From contig NW_024883388.1 in the NCBI RefSeq assembly GCF_019059575.1, positions 30,926 to 94,925 of the forward strand: a stretch of 64,000 nucleotides of DNA, in the 5' to 3' direction. Positions 46,085 through 58,300 of this stretch are shown here, piece by piece. The position numbers and the translations under genes are program-made. Under the pieces are notes generated by a model. That model saw nothing but the letters and a program-made list of their open reading frames with translations. It was not told where the DNA came from and made no database searches. The DNA is from Amphibalanus amphitrite (taxonomy: Eukaryota; Arthropoda; Thecostraca; Balanomorpha; Balanidae). Within the stretch, counting starts at the first letter, position 1. Each line of letters opens with the position of its first letter.

Positions 46085-47084
46085 GCTGTGGGAATCAGCT
46101 GGCTGTGAGGGCGATCAGGTGGTCAACGAGACAGGAATTGGGAATCTGGAGCTGCCAGTCGAAGCGGGTTATGGTAAAATTGTGGATTTTTATTCTCTCA
46201 CTTGTGACGCGGTCTTTGATGACTGATGGGTCCCCCATGCCGTTTATTTCTTTGCTTGCCAATGGAGATTTATGATATTCTATCAAGCAACGATATTATG
46301 CGGGATTCAATACACCAACTGTCAACATAGCACATAGCACTGTATTCATCGTGCTTTGTTTTGGTCATGCACTACATACAATATTGCAAATGCAACTACG
46401 ATGATACTATAGGGATTAGGACGAGTGTTAACCAATGGGCTACGTGACCGATCGAATGACTAGAGTAGGTGCATGGAAGCCGTACTTTTTTACTGAATAC
46501 CGTACAAAGTATCAGGATTTGTTTAGTCGATGTGTATCCCAGCTGTTACCATTGTTCTGTTCCGTGTTCTGCATGCTTTGCATGTGATCATATCAGTGTT
46601 ACGTTGTCCTTTGCCGACCAAATAATCATTAAACCCACGTGACGCCGGACGGATGAGTTTGTTTGACGAACATTTATGATGACCCATGGGGTTGATCAGC
46701 TGTGCTATTACCTATTTGGTAAAGAACTATTACCTATTTGCTATTACCTATTTGCTATTTGGTAAAGAACACTTGGCAAAATCGCAGTATGACATCGAAA
46801 AACTTTATTTTTGTGAACTGAGTCGCTTTCCAATCCCGAGAAGCGGCCTGCCACAGTTGACAATACGCCGAATCGTCGGAGAGAAGTTCAAATGTCTGGG
46901 AATGCAAGCGGCTTCAGACTAACGGCGTGAGTTCCGTTCCTCTATTTAGCAGAGGAGCGATAGTTCGGGATCCGTCCCTGACGAAGGCTCAGTCGGACAG
47001 TTGTTCAGATACCGCCGCGAATGGTGCTCAAGAACGGACGGCTGGCCCAGAAGGTGTTGCAATGAGTTATTCTAGTGACGAATA
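46085..47084. other. Convergent intergenic region, AGA/POMP 3' ends
   Basis: Holds the 3' UTRs of two convergent genes. A small direct repeat of CTATTACCTATTTG lies at about 46700-46760. Nothing else recognised. Confidence 0.5.
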
Positions 47085-47795
47085 TCACAGCAGGCCGAGC
47101 GACTTCTCCACGACGGCGTGCGGCTGTCCCATCACCTCGGAGGCGTCCACGGCGCCCAGGTAGTCGCTGAAGTCTGTGAAATGTTCAGAGGGTCAGCTCG
47201 AGGCCGGATGGCGGGAACGAATGTTGGAAGTTCGGGCGAAAGGGGAAGTACGAAAGGCGGTGAAATTCACTCAAGAGTTATCCGGTACACTTATAACTTA
47301 TAAGTAAGATATTAAACATTGTTACGAGTATATCGTTCGTTAGCATACTGCAGTTGTCTCTTTGCTTATTAGTTGTAATTGAAAGCTATCTGCGGACATA
47401 AAACGTAGAAAATCGTATGAACACACGATAACAATGCTACACAGCCGGTCGACATTCAAGCACTGTTGCGATCTTCCCAATTCCATAAGCCTCCCTAGTC
47501 CCTACTCACCGAGCGTCTCGTCGCGTCCGGTTAGCGTGTCCATCATGATGTTGGACGACTGAAGGAAGGGCAGGCGGCCGACGCGGCTGGCGGCGCGCTT
47601 CTCCGCGTGCAGCCGCAGCGGCGCGTGCACGCCCTGCACCTGGCGCAGCCAGTCGGAGCGCAGGCCGGCCTCGAGTCGCTCCTGGCGCGCCACGGCCGAC
47701 TGTACCGGGTGGACGGGGGCGTCCGCCTGCGGCCGGCCCGCCTGCAGACCGTGGGTCAGGCGGTCCACCGCACCGTACTCACGCCGCTCAGTCAT
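47085..47795 (-). CDS. POMP: Proteasome maturation protein (POMP/UMP1)
   Basis: Assembly chaperone of the 20S proteasome that binds half-proteasomes and is the first substrate of the finished particle. Exons 47795-47510 and 47173-47085 join in phase (375 bases, 124 residues with the ATG at 47795). Donor CTCG/GTGAGT and acceptor TTTCACAG are clean. Diagnostic residues are VQGVHAPLRL, RLPFLQSSNIMMDTLTGRDE and the end EVMGQPHAVVEKSLGLL, all matching the UMP1 family. The family usual length is about 140, so roughly 17 N-terminal residues may lie on an upstream exon: an acceptor CTCTGCAG directly precedes the ATG, so this Met may be internal. No such upstream exon was recognised in the transposon-rich region to the right. 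Confidence 0.88.
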
Positions 47796-48748
47796 CTGCA
47801 GAGAGGAGGAAACAACACAGTAATTTAGGCTAGGGAGGTGCATTGCAAGATGTTAACATTGCAAAGTTCCATGCTTCTTTTTCATGACATCTCTACTTCC
47901 AGCAGCATGGGAATAAATTATAGTGGATAGGTTATTTGTGGGTTTATCCCAATTTGTTGGAATAAAAATACTCCAAGATGGCCTGGTCCTTGCTACATTA
48001 CCCTTCCATTGCCCTCACATTTTGCAATGCCTGCTTGCTGCAGACAGGAGAAAGAGGATGGAACCTGGGCCTGCACAGACAGCTTGCCGCTTGCCCAGTG
48101 GACAAAAAGCCATCCTGGGTGGGAAGGTTAGCTCAAAAGTGCAAATATGTCCATATAAATCTTTAACATTTAACAGCATCATTAATTCATTATAAATCAT
48201 TATGAAGCATAACAAAGACAGCAACATAATCACAATCAACAATGCTACTTCAGAATTCAGTAACTTTGTCAAAAATTTGTAAATTGTCAGTGTTGACGTG
48301 GCTTCCACAAAACCATTCCTAGCTAGCAGTGCCGCGATTTACACCTTTTGTAAGGTATCCATGATTCTGGATTATTATTACAACTGAATTAGCCGTAGAC
48401 GTCACATTTTCAGTATAAATCTGCATCCAGAACCGGATAATTTATTGTCATTCGACATCAATCTGATTTTGAACTTATGTTGATGTTAAAGGGACCCTTC
48501 CACCTTTAAAAAAGTTTATGAATTGGCATGAAAGTGATGTCGCTCGGTTCAGAAAGAGCGAAAACGAATATCTACCAAATTTCACCGAAAAATATTCACC
48601 GGTTTTCAAGATATTAGACTTTTACTTTTGTTTACTTTTTGGGATCTCCGCTGTTCCTAGCGACTTTATTTAAAAGTGCGGCATTTGTTGCGCGCAACGC
48701 AGCATATGTTGCGTTGGAGGCATATTTACGTCTGGACAACGAGTTGCG
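47796..48748. other. Non-coding stretch upstream of POMP
   Basis: No gene recognised. A MITE-like end AAAGGGACCCTTCCACCTTT stands at about 48490, related to the TTAA element at 19003-19507. It may contain the missing first exon and the promoter of POMP. Confidence 0.4.
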
Positions 48749-49028
48749 TTGGAGAGGCCGGAAATAGTGGCGAATTCAGGACCGCAAGAATGGACCGTCA
48801 TGGGAATGATTCTTTTTCAAACCGTGCACTGTTTTCAGCCGAAATTTATAAGTTACTACAAAATATTTTGTAATTACATTTACACTAAGAATAAATGCCA
48901 TCAGGTTTTAGTTTTACTACATTTGCATTTTGTCAAAAAGCACATAGTGCTGTTACATTGCAGTTTTTGCGCGTTTGTTACAAAATATGAAGCTAATAAG
49001 CCCTTGGATCAGAGGTGTCAGTGTAATT

Positions 49029-49151
49029 GTTCGATTCCCGGGCAATGCACGTGGCATTGCCGCTACCTGACCGCTTGGAACAGCGTGAGAGTTCCGGTTA
49101 GCGCCTTGGTCCACTGGATGTGGTGCTTAACCCAAAACCAACCAACCAACC
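49029..49151 (+). mobile_element. tRNA-derived SINE, 5' truncated, with target duplication
   Basis: It begins at a B-box-like GTTCGATTCCCGGGC and ends (CCAA)n after GGTGCTTAACCCAAA. GTCAGTGTAATT flanks it on both sides (49017-49028, 49152-49163), while unit B has a single GTCAGTGTAATT at about 54428. This empty site proves the insertion. Confidence 0.85.
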
Positions 49152-49637
49152 GTCAGTGTAATTCATCAGTGCCAGAGGTTAACTTGAGGGGAAGCTGTGC
49201 TAATTGCTCTTGTCCATCCACTAAAAGTTATTTAATATTTTGCTTTGTTTATTCCAAGAGTAGAGGGAACTATTTTTATTTGTGCCTTCATGCCAGAATT
49301 GAAGGTGGATCATTAAATTTTCAAGGCAGTTTATAAACAAGCATTAAGTCTTTCTCGTATATCAGCAGTGGCTAAGAAGAGAAGGTTGATCAATCCTGAA
49401 GTTCAGTCATCGTACCTCAACTTGGCAGCAAGATCCCCAAGGACAGAGGATATGTTGTATACCTGCCTTGTAAATCAAAGCATTTTTGTGCCTGCAAAGG
49501 CTTAAGTTATTTGTGGTGTGTTCGGAGTGAGGCTATATGGCCATTTTTGTTGTATGTTTATGTGGAGATTGAATATAACTGTGAACCTGTGCTTGTTTGT
49601 ATACTTACTACAGTCAAACAGGGAACCAGCACATTCA

Positions 49638-52458
49638 TTTGTATTCATTTGTATTCATAGAAAAACATCACAAATACCATTGGTAGGTCCTGGTGATGGT
49701 CAGCGGATCGTACTAAATTCGATTCGTCTGGATTGGTCGTAGCATGAGTCTCCTCTTTCAAATACACATCGAACACAACATTATACACTACAAGTACACA
49801 CATTACAACATCGCTTTGAAGTCAGAAAGCGTCTCTATTGCGGCTAAATTTACATCAAGTTGGTTCCATTCTCGGATAGTTTTAGGAAAGAACGAATTGT
49901 GGTATGATAGTAGTCGCGATTGTATCCGCCTTATCTTTTTGGGATGATCGTTCCTCCCTATGTAGTTAGGCCTAAGAATAATATCATCAGTGTCATGTCT
50001 ACTCTCGCCATGGTACAATTTGAACAAAAAACACAATCTGGCAACTTTGCGTCGTGCTTCCAGCGTGTCCCAGCCAATTGATGACAACATATCTGTGACG
50101 CTGCTATCCCTACTGTAATCGTTCAAGGTAAAACGAGCTGCACGCCTCTGTATCATCTCTAAATTGTGTTTCATTCCTTCTGCGTTGGGATCCCAAACAC
50201 AACTTGCATATTCTATTAATGGCCTAACTAAAGATGTATACACTGTTTCTTTTACTACTTGTGGACAGCCTTTAAAATTTCTTTTCACAAATCTTAACAT
50301 TTGGTTACCTCTACTAGCCACATACTGTATATGTCTTTGCCAACTACAAGTATTCGAAATGAACACTCCTAAGTATTTGAACTCTTCTACTACTGGAATT
50401 GCTGAGTTATTGAAAAAGTACTTTGGGACTGCCGCACGCTTGTTTCTTGACATTCTCATTATAGCACATTTATTTACATTTACTGACATTTTCCAATCCT
50501 TACACCATTGCAATAATGCATCTAGGTTTGTCTGCAACTTATGAGTAGAGTCTATGTTACTTACAACATCTGTGTATAGTACAACATCATCAGCGTACAT
50601 GCGTATCGAGCAATCAATTCTATCAGGCAAGTCATTTATATATAAGAGAAACAAAATTGGCCCGAGTACACTTCCCTGCGGAACTCCTGACGTTACCTGT
50701 ATCTCGTCAGAATGGCAATTATCTAACACAACACTTTGTTTTCTGTTACATAGGAATGCTTTAATCCAATCAATTACTTTTTTATCTAACTTGTACGTTT
50801 CAAGCTTCTTTAGCTGCTAGTAAGCTGCTAGAATCTTTTGTTCGAGATAGGCTACTGGAGCATTTCCTTGAAAACGACCTACTTACCAATGACCAGTTTG
50901 GGTTCCTGCCTGGAAGATCATGTGCCCTACAGTTACTGTTGGTGATTGAAGAGTGGCTCACCATCCTGGACAGGAGAGGTGCTGTGGATGTGGTATATCT
51001 GGACTTCCAGAAGGCGTTTGATCGAGTGCCCCACCAGAGACTTCTCAGGAAATTAGAAGCATATGGCATTGGAGGAAACCTGCTCCGCTGGGTATCTGCC
51101 TTCCTAGCAAACCGGAGGCAGAGAGTTGTGGTAGAGGGCGTTTGCTCGAGCTGGACGTGGGTCAGCAGTGGCATTCCCCAGGGCTCAGTACTGGGACCAT
51201 TGTTGTTTCTAGTCTTCATTAATGATCTCCCAGATGCTGTCAGAAGCCGTTCTATGCTTTTTGCAGACGACACCAAGCTCTACCAGGAAGTGACCACCCT
51301 TCAGGACAAGGCTCTCATGCAGCAGGACATTGATGCCTTGGGACGCTGGGCAGACAGGTGGCAGCTCCCCTTTAACCAAGATAAGTGTAAGCTAATGCAC
51401 TTAGGGTCCTCTAACGAGCACTTCAGCTACCTGATGAACGGTTCCACTCTAGCTCAGGTGCATATGGAGAAGGACCTTGGACTCGTCATTGATGAAGACC
51501 TTAAGTTCCATGAACAGGTGGCGGCTGCTGTGGGTCGTGCGAACAGAGCTCTTGGACTGGTGAAGAGGGCTTTCAAAGCCCTAAACAGTCATTCTCTGCC
51601 TCTCCTCTACCGGACTCTGGTGCGTCCTCACCTTGAGTATGCAAATGTGGTGTGGGGACCTACATTCAGATCGGACCAGGATGCCATTGAGAGGGTCCAA
51701 AGAAGAGCAACTAAGCTGGTTCGTCCATTGCGTCACCTTCAGTACCAGGATCGACTTCGAGCCTTGGACCTCCCCTCCATGTACTATAGAAGGATGAGAG
51801 GAGATATGATAATGGCGTACCAGATTCTGACAGGATGCCTGAGAGTGAAAGTAGCCGACCTTCTGCAGCTCGACACCTCAGATCGAGCGCGTGGTCACCA
51901 TCTGAAACTGAAGAAGAGACGAGTGAACTCACATCTTCGCCAGACCTCCTTCTGTCATCGCATAGTGGACAGCTGGAACAGTCTCCCTGCAGATGTTGTC
52001 GCGGCACCGAACTTGAACACATTCAAGAACCGTCTCGACAGGCTGTGGGTGAACAGGAAGTATACCCTGCGAACTGATTAAGCATGTGGTGCCAGGATGA
52101 GCCAAAAGCTACATGGTTGGTGTAAGGGAGAAGCAAATGACCGGATTTCCTACAGGTCCTTTGTTGACCGTCCTAAAAATCCGTAACCACTATTCTATTC
52201 TATTCTTAAGAGGTGGTAATGTGACACTTTGTCAAAAGCTTTGCTGAAGTCGATAAATGCAAGATCTACACTATGTTTTTGGTCAAGTGACGAGAAAGTA
52301 TCTTGACACAACATTATTAATTGTGACTCACACGATAAGTGCTTTCGGAATCCAAACTGAAACCGCGAAAATAGGTTTGTTTCTTCTAAATAAGTTGTGA
52401 TTGCACAAGTTAAAATGCGCTCCATCAATTTACAGCAGATGCAAGTAAGGGATATTGG
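49638..52458 (-). mobile_element. LINE (non-LTR retrotransposon), minus strand, interrupted by a second LINE
   Basis: ACATTCA flanks it (49631-49637, 52459-52465), and unit B has one ACATTCA in the matching place, so the boundaries are firm. The minus strand encodes a reverse transcriptase in two pieces: the N-terminal part at 52479-52206 with FIDFSKAFDKVSH, and the rest at 50810-49803 with SGVPQGSVLGPILF and the YADD catalytic motif. The C-terminal tail IEYASCVWDP is typical of CR1/Jockey/I-type ORF2. The 3' end carries a repeated ATGAATACAA tail. It is 5' truncated and broken. Confidence 0.85.
50813..52205 (+). mobile_element. 5'-truncated LINE nested inside another LINE
   Basis: From 50816 to the stop at 52079-52081 the frame runs through a reverse transcriptase: LDFQKAFDRVPH, SGIPQGSVLGPLLFLVFIND, the FADD catalytic motif, then PHLEYANVVWGP and a C-terminal SWNSLPADVV..FK tail. 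The N-terminal part of RT and all upstream domains are missing. The 3' end is a CTATT repeat, as in CR1-type elements. TTA flanks the insert (50810-50812, 52206-52208); removing it puts the surrounding LINE frame back in register, which fixes the boundaries. Confidence 0.88.
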
Positions 52459-54647
52459 ACATTCACATAACATACTCACCTAGCACCTAACTCATAGCTG
52501 TGTCCTGCAGGATTTGTATTTGTTAATGTCTCAAGCAAGCACTAAAGCAGCTTAGTTTTCATTTCCCACATTTTTCTGAGCATCTAACATGACATACAGC
52601 AGTGCAGAGCAGCTTCAGATAAGAAACACTTTAAATGCACAGACTCACACCAGCCACCCAATGAGCCAGTTCCGCAGTGGACTGTTTCCCTGGGTGCAGC
52701 TTAGCAAGGTGAGCTAACTGTTGGCAAGTTGAAGGTTAGCAGGTAAGATTGAGTTAGGGTGAGTACCTACCTATAACTGGGTGCTACTGCTATGCAGGTC
52801 TTGGCTAGGTTGCAAATATGTGTGATGATTGAGGTTAGGTCAGCTGTCAGGTTAGTCAGGTATGCACACTACTCAGAGTCAGGTCACATTTTTATGGACA
52901 CTTGGCAAATTAAAACCTAATCTAAGCTAACCCAACTAAACCTACACAACTACTGACTATAGGAACGAAGCACCTACCTACTTGTGCCTACATCTCATAC
53001 CATGTCAAAGTAAAGTTCCTTGGTGGAAGATTACCCTCAGTTGCAGTACTTTTTATCCCAGCCCTGTGAAGAAAACTAATACTTCTAAGCTCTGAGTCAC
53101 TTCTGGCCATCCACAGAAAGAAGCACTGAGAGCTTTGCCATTATATATTGGACCAACAGTCACTATCACGAATGACTATGAACACATATGATCATATCGT
53201 TTCATGGATTGTCACATTGACAATTTTACTACAATCCTTTTTTCAAGAAATACAGTATGATTAACATCAAAATCAACATAAAGTGGATTTAGTGATCCAA
53301 GCTTTCTCCTCCAGTAGCAATGGAATGATCGCATGTTTCATTTGCCACACACTGAGTACCTGATGCACATTACCGTCTGCAATAGCATCTCAATCTTAAG
53401 CATAGTAAAGCTGGGCGAGTCCATTCATTCTAGATTTTTCACTTGATGGTTAGCACTAACTTATCTTGCTGTTGTAAGTTATCATTCAATATTCATACCA
53501 ATACATCAATATGCACTCATCAGTCAACATTTTCTGGCATGATACTGCTCAGCGTGCTCTTCAGTATTGATCCAAGATCTCCTGCAATATTATAGCTTGT
53601 TTTCGGCCAATAATGATAAGCTCTTTTAATTGTACTTTTTCTTGCTGATATGTGAGCCTGATCAACTTGCGTTCATCAACCAAAATTTCATGACTTCAAG
53701 TTCAACTTGATATTGATATCAATATCAATATTGCTCAGAGCCTCTGTCAGCCTCCATGATACTGAGATTGTTTTCAGTCAACATGCTTCTTAAATATGAT
53801 GTAAGTCAATCTTAAGGGATTCAAAACATCCAACAAAACGACATACAAGAGTACGGAAACCACCAGATAAACTTGAAAAGGGCCTTGGAACAGAGCCAAG
53901 TGGTGCGCTCCATTTGTTTGTTTACAATGGTTGTAGTGCTGATGTATTTTTAGGACTCTGACGGTCTGCTTATAAAAAATGAAACGTTTTTACAAAAGTT
54001 GTATGGCATGTAATATTTATCTGAAAGAACTAAAATATTCAAAAGCAAAACACCATGGAATACATGAATCAGAACGAAAAAGTAACAAAAAAATCCAGCC
54101 TAATCACCGGCTCCTAAAACTGCGACAAAATCAGCACTTTTCCCCGCAACTCGTTGTCCAGACGTAAATATGCGCGTTGGAGAGGCCGGAAATAGTGGCG
54201 ATTTCAGGACCGCAAGAATGGACCGTCATTGGAATGATTCTTTTTAAACCGTGGACTGATTTCGGCCGGAATTCAATAGTTACTACAAAATATTTTGTAA
54301 TTACGTTTCAACCAAGAATGAATGCCATCAGGGCTAAATTTTTACTTCTATTGCATTTTGTCAAGAAGCATATAGTGCTGTTATATTGCAGTTTTGGCGC
54401 GTTTGTTACAAAATATGAAGCGAGTAAGCGTCAGTGTAATTCATTCAGTGCAAGGCCGTATATTCAGTGCCAGAAGTTAACTTGAGGGGAAGCTATGCTA
54501 ATTGCTCTTGTCCATCCACTGAAATTTATTAAATATTTTGCTTTGTATATTCCAAAAGGAGAGGGAACTATTTCATTTGTGCCTTTATGTCAGAATTGAA
54601 GGTGGATCATTAAATTTTCAACGCAGTTTACAAACAAGCATTTTAAT

Positions 54648-54920
54648 TTGGTCTTTCTCGTATATAAGCAGTGGCTAAGAAAAGGTTGATCAATCCTGAA
54701 GTTAAGTCATTGTACCTCAACTTGGCAGCAAGATCCCCCAAGGACAGAGGATATATTGTATACATGTCCTGTAAATCAAAACAAGCATTTGGTCTTTCTC
54801 GTATATAAGCAGTGGCTAAGAAAAGGTTGATCAATCCTGAAGTTAAGTCATCGTACCTCAACTTGGCAGCAAGATCCCCCAAGGACAGAGGATATATTGT
54901 ATACCTGTCCTGTTAATCAA
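54648..54920. repeat. Tandem repeat, about 137-bp unit, two copies (unit B only)
   Basis: TTGGTCTTTCTCGTATATAA starts both copies (about 54650 and 54790). Unit A has one copy near 49350, so this duplication came after the 2.6-kb one. Confidence 0.9.
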
Positions 54921-54971
54921 AACATTTTTGTGCCTGCAAAGGCTTAAGCTATCTGTGGTGTGTTCGGAGTT

Positions 54972-56493
54972 CAGTAGGCGGAACTATGGTCATGAGTACC
55001 CAAATATAGGAACGTTCCCATTTTTGGGAACGGAGTTCCCAAATATGGGAACGGGCGTTCCCATTTATGAGAACGGAAGGCAATTTTTCGGCCGTTCGCC
55101 CACTAAAACTCAAAAGTGCATCACGTCTCAAAAAAGTGCACGCTGATTTAAGTATCTACTAAATTTCCATAAAGTTATCTTTAATCTGACCGTGGAACAA
55201 GGAAATTGACCGTGGAATGATATTTTTAATGATTTTTTAAAAATGACAGAATGGTGGAAATATGGGTTATACGACATTTAACATGCAATTTTAAGGAAAA
55301 TGAAGCATTTTTTACATTTTGAGGTCAAGTATAATAATTTTCGCCTGGTTATGAAGTTTCATTCTAGCGACACCAGATGCTGACATATGCAAGCGAACAC
55401 GCGGACAGTCCCGAGGTAATATTGTTGACTTTTGGTGTCGGGGCGATCGACCGCGTGGAACGTCAGTGATTTTACCGAACTACTGTTGTAAACTCAGTTT
55501 CAGTGGTTTAAAATCATTCAGCTGTATTTTATCAGCCCTGAAAGACATATTTTATTTGGATGCTAGCTGTTTAGCGTTGTTTTATAAGCAGCGTCATGAG
55601 CGTGGTTTTTGTCTTCGGCGTTTCTAAGCATGATCGTTTGGTGGGAATTTCTCTGATATAGGTCGCTCTGTGTGGCTTATTTATAATTTTTATGCTGATT
55701 TCGATCATTCCTCGTGCCCATCCTACCAGGCCTTTTGCCACTTACACTCATTAAGAAAGGAAAAAACTAGATTTTCATTGGGACTAGGTGTTTTGAGGGT
55801 GTAACATATTCAGCGTTCCCATTTTTGGATACTTCTTGTGCTCTTCAACTCTCGGTGATTAGCAGACAGGTGCTTGACATGTCTCCACCCTCGGCGCGGA
55901 CGGTGGATATAGGTATGGAAGACCTTGTTGAACATTGCTGAGCGTTGTGGATTACGTAATCCTGCAGAGGGGGGCGTGCCCGCTGCGAGATCGACGGGAA
56001 TAAAAGCGCAGAAGACCGGGCGAAACATGCAACGGTCTTGCCGGAAAGGTCATCTGATGATTGTTGCGTTAATAATAATTTGCGGCGTTGGACGTGATGC
56101 TTGTTAATGAAAAGAGCCCCTGAAAGGCGTCGGTGAAATCGTTCCCAATTTTGGGTACGCCGTTCCCATAATAAGGAACGCTTGCAGCGCCAGTGTACGA
56201 GAGCGTTCCCAAATTTGGGCTCGCGGCCCGGGTGATGGACTGCTTTAGAAATAGGGGAACGATTTGTAACTACGATGGGCCTTACAATATCAAACTCTTT
56301 CCCAACAATATTGAGACAACTATCAGGCGGTTCACGATCGTTTTATATTTTTTGGACGTCATTTAACGGTTCTTTTTTTTTGTTTTAAATAATGCCTACA
56401 TGGCGTTCCCATATTTGGGTCTATCGTTCCCAAACATGGGAACGAAAATGCGTTCCCGAAAATGGGTACGCTTGACCATAGTTCCGCCTACTG
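54972..56493. mobile_element. 1.5-kb TIR element, copy B (CAGTAGGCGG ends)
   Basis: Same element as 9590-11108 in the opposite orientation, with AGTT duplicated on both sides (54968-54971, 56494-56497). Unit A at about 49519 has the unbroken pre-insertion sequence TTCGGAGTGAGGC, so insertion happened after the 2.6-kb duplication. Inner palindromes GTTCCCAAATATGGGAAC recur. It carries the plus-strand 60-codon frame 55925-56107 shared with copy A. Confidence 0.93.
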
Positions 56494-58300
56494 AGTTAGG
56501 CCATATGACCGTTTTTGTTGTATGTTTATGTGGAGATAGAATATAACTGTGACCCTGTGCTTGTTTGTATACTTACTATGGTCAAACAGTGAACAGCACA
56601 TTCACATAACATACTCACCTAGCACCTAACTCATAGCTGTACCCTGCAGGATCTGTACTTGTTCATGTCTTGAGCATTAACAAAGCACTAAAGTAGCTTA
56701 GTAATCATTTCCCACATTTTCTGAGCATCTAACATGACATACAGCAGTGCAGAGCAGCTTCAGAGAAGAAACACTTTAAATGCACAGACTCACACCAGCC
56801 ACCCAATGAGCCAGTTCCTCAGTTGACTGTTTCCCTGGATGCAGCTTGGCAATGTGAGCTAACTTTTGGCAAGTTGAAGGTCAGCAGGTAAGATTGAGTT
56901 AGGGTGAGTACCTACCTATAACTGGGTGCTACTGCTATGCAGGTCTTGGGTAGGCTGCAAATATGTGCGATGATTGAGGTTAGGTCAGCTGTCAGGTTAG
57001 TCAGGAGTATGCTCATTGCTCAGGTCACATTTTTATGGACACTTGGCAAATTAAAAACTAACAATCTAATCTAAGCTAACCCGACTAAACATACACAACT
57101 ACTGACTATAGGAACTAAGCACCTACCTACTTGTGCCTACATCTCATACCATGTCAAAGTAGAGTTCCTTGGTGGAAGATTACCCTCAGTACTTTTTATC
57201 CCAGCCCTGTGAAGAAAACTAATACTTCTAAGCTCTGAATCACTGCTGGCCATCCACAGGAAGAAATGCTGAGACTGAGAGCTTTGCCATGGTATATTGG
57301 ACCAATAATCACTATCACGAATGACTATGAACACATTATATGATCACATCGTTGCATGGATTGTCACATTGACAATTCTACTACAATCCTTTTTCAAGAA
57401 ATACAGTGATGATTAACATCAAAATCAACATAAAGTGGATTTAGTGATCCAAGCTTTCTCCTCCAGTAGCAATGGAATGATCGCATGTTTCATTTGCCAG
57501 ACACTGAGTACCTGATGCACATTACAATCTGCATAGCATGAAGCATCTAAGCTGCCCAAGTCGATTCATTCTAGATTTTTAACTTGAAAGTTAGCACTAA
57601 TTTATCTTGCTGTTGTAAGTTATAATTCAATATCCATACCAATACACCAATATGCACTCATCAGTCAACATTTTCTGGCATGATCCTGCTCAGCGTGCTC
57701 TTCAGTAGGTATTGCTCCAAGGTCTGCAATATTATAGCTTGTTTTTGGCCAATAAGCTCTTTTAGTTTTACTTTTTCTTGCTGATATATGAGCCCGATCA
57801 CCTTGCGTTTATTAACCAAAGTCCAAAATTTCATAACTTGTTCAACTTGATATTGATATTGCTCAGGAGTCAGGACCTCTGTCAGCCTCCTGGATCCTTC
57901 GGATTGTTTTCAGTCAGCATGCTTCTTAAATATGATATAAGTCAATATTCAAAACATCCAACAAAACGATGTACAAGAGTAAGAAAACCACCAGATAAAC
58001 TAAAAAATGGCCTTGGAACAGAGCCAAGTGGTGCACCATTTGTTTGTTTACAATGATTGTAGTGCTGATGTATTTTTAGGACTCTGAACGTCGGCTTATA
58101 AAAAATGAAACGTTTTTTACAAAAGTTGTAAGGCAAGTAATATTTATCTGAAAGAACTAAAATATTCAAAAGCCAAACACTATGAAATACATGAATCGGA
58201 ACCAAAAAGTAACCCAAAAATCCAGCCTAATCACCGGCTCCTAAAACTGCAACAAAATCAGCACTTTTCCCCGCAACTCGTTGTCCAGACGTAAATATGC

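Larger units (their letters stand above)
48749..54177 (+). repeat. Tandem duplication unit A (about 2.6 kb without insertions)
   Basis: Starts GGAGAGGCCGGAAATAGTGG and ends near CTCGTTGTCCAGACGTAAAT. It is the same sequence as 54178-58300 apart from insertions. Two insertions interrupt it: a SINE (49029-49151) and a LINE (49638-52458) with another LINE inside. No host gene is recognised in the unit. Confidence 0.85.
54178..58300 (+). repeat. Tandem duplication unit B
   Basis: Second copy of the 2.6-kb unit, interrupted by the 1.5-kb TIR element at 54972-56493. It differs from unit A by scattered substitutions and small indels, so the duplication is not recent. No gene recognised. Confidence 0.85.
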
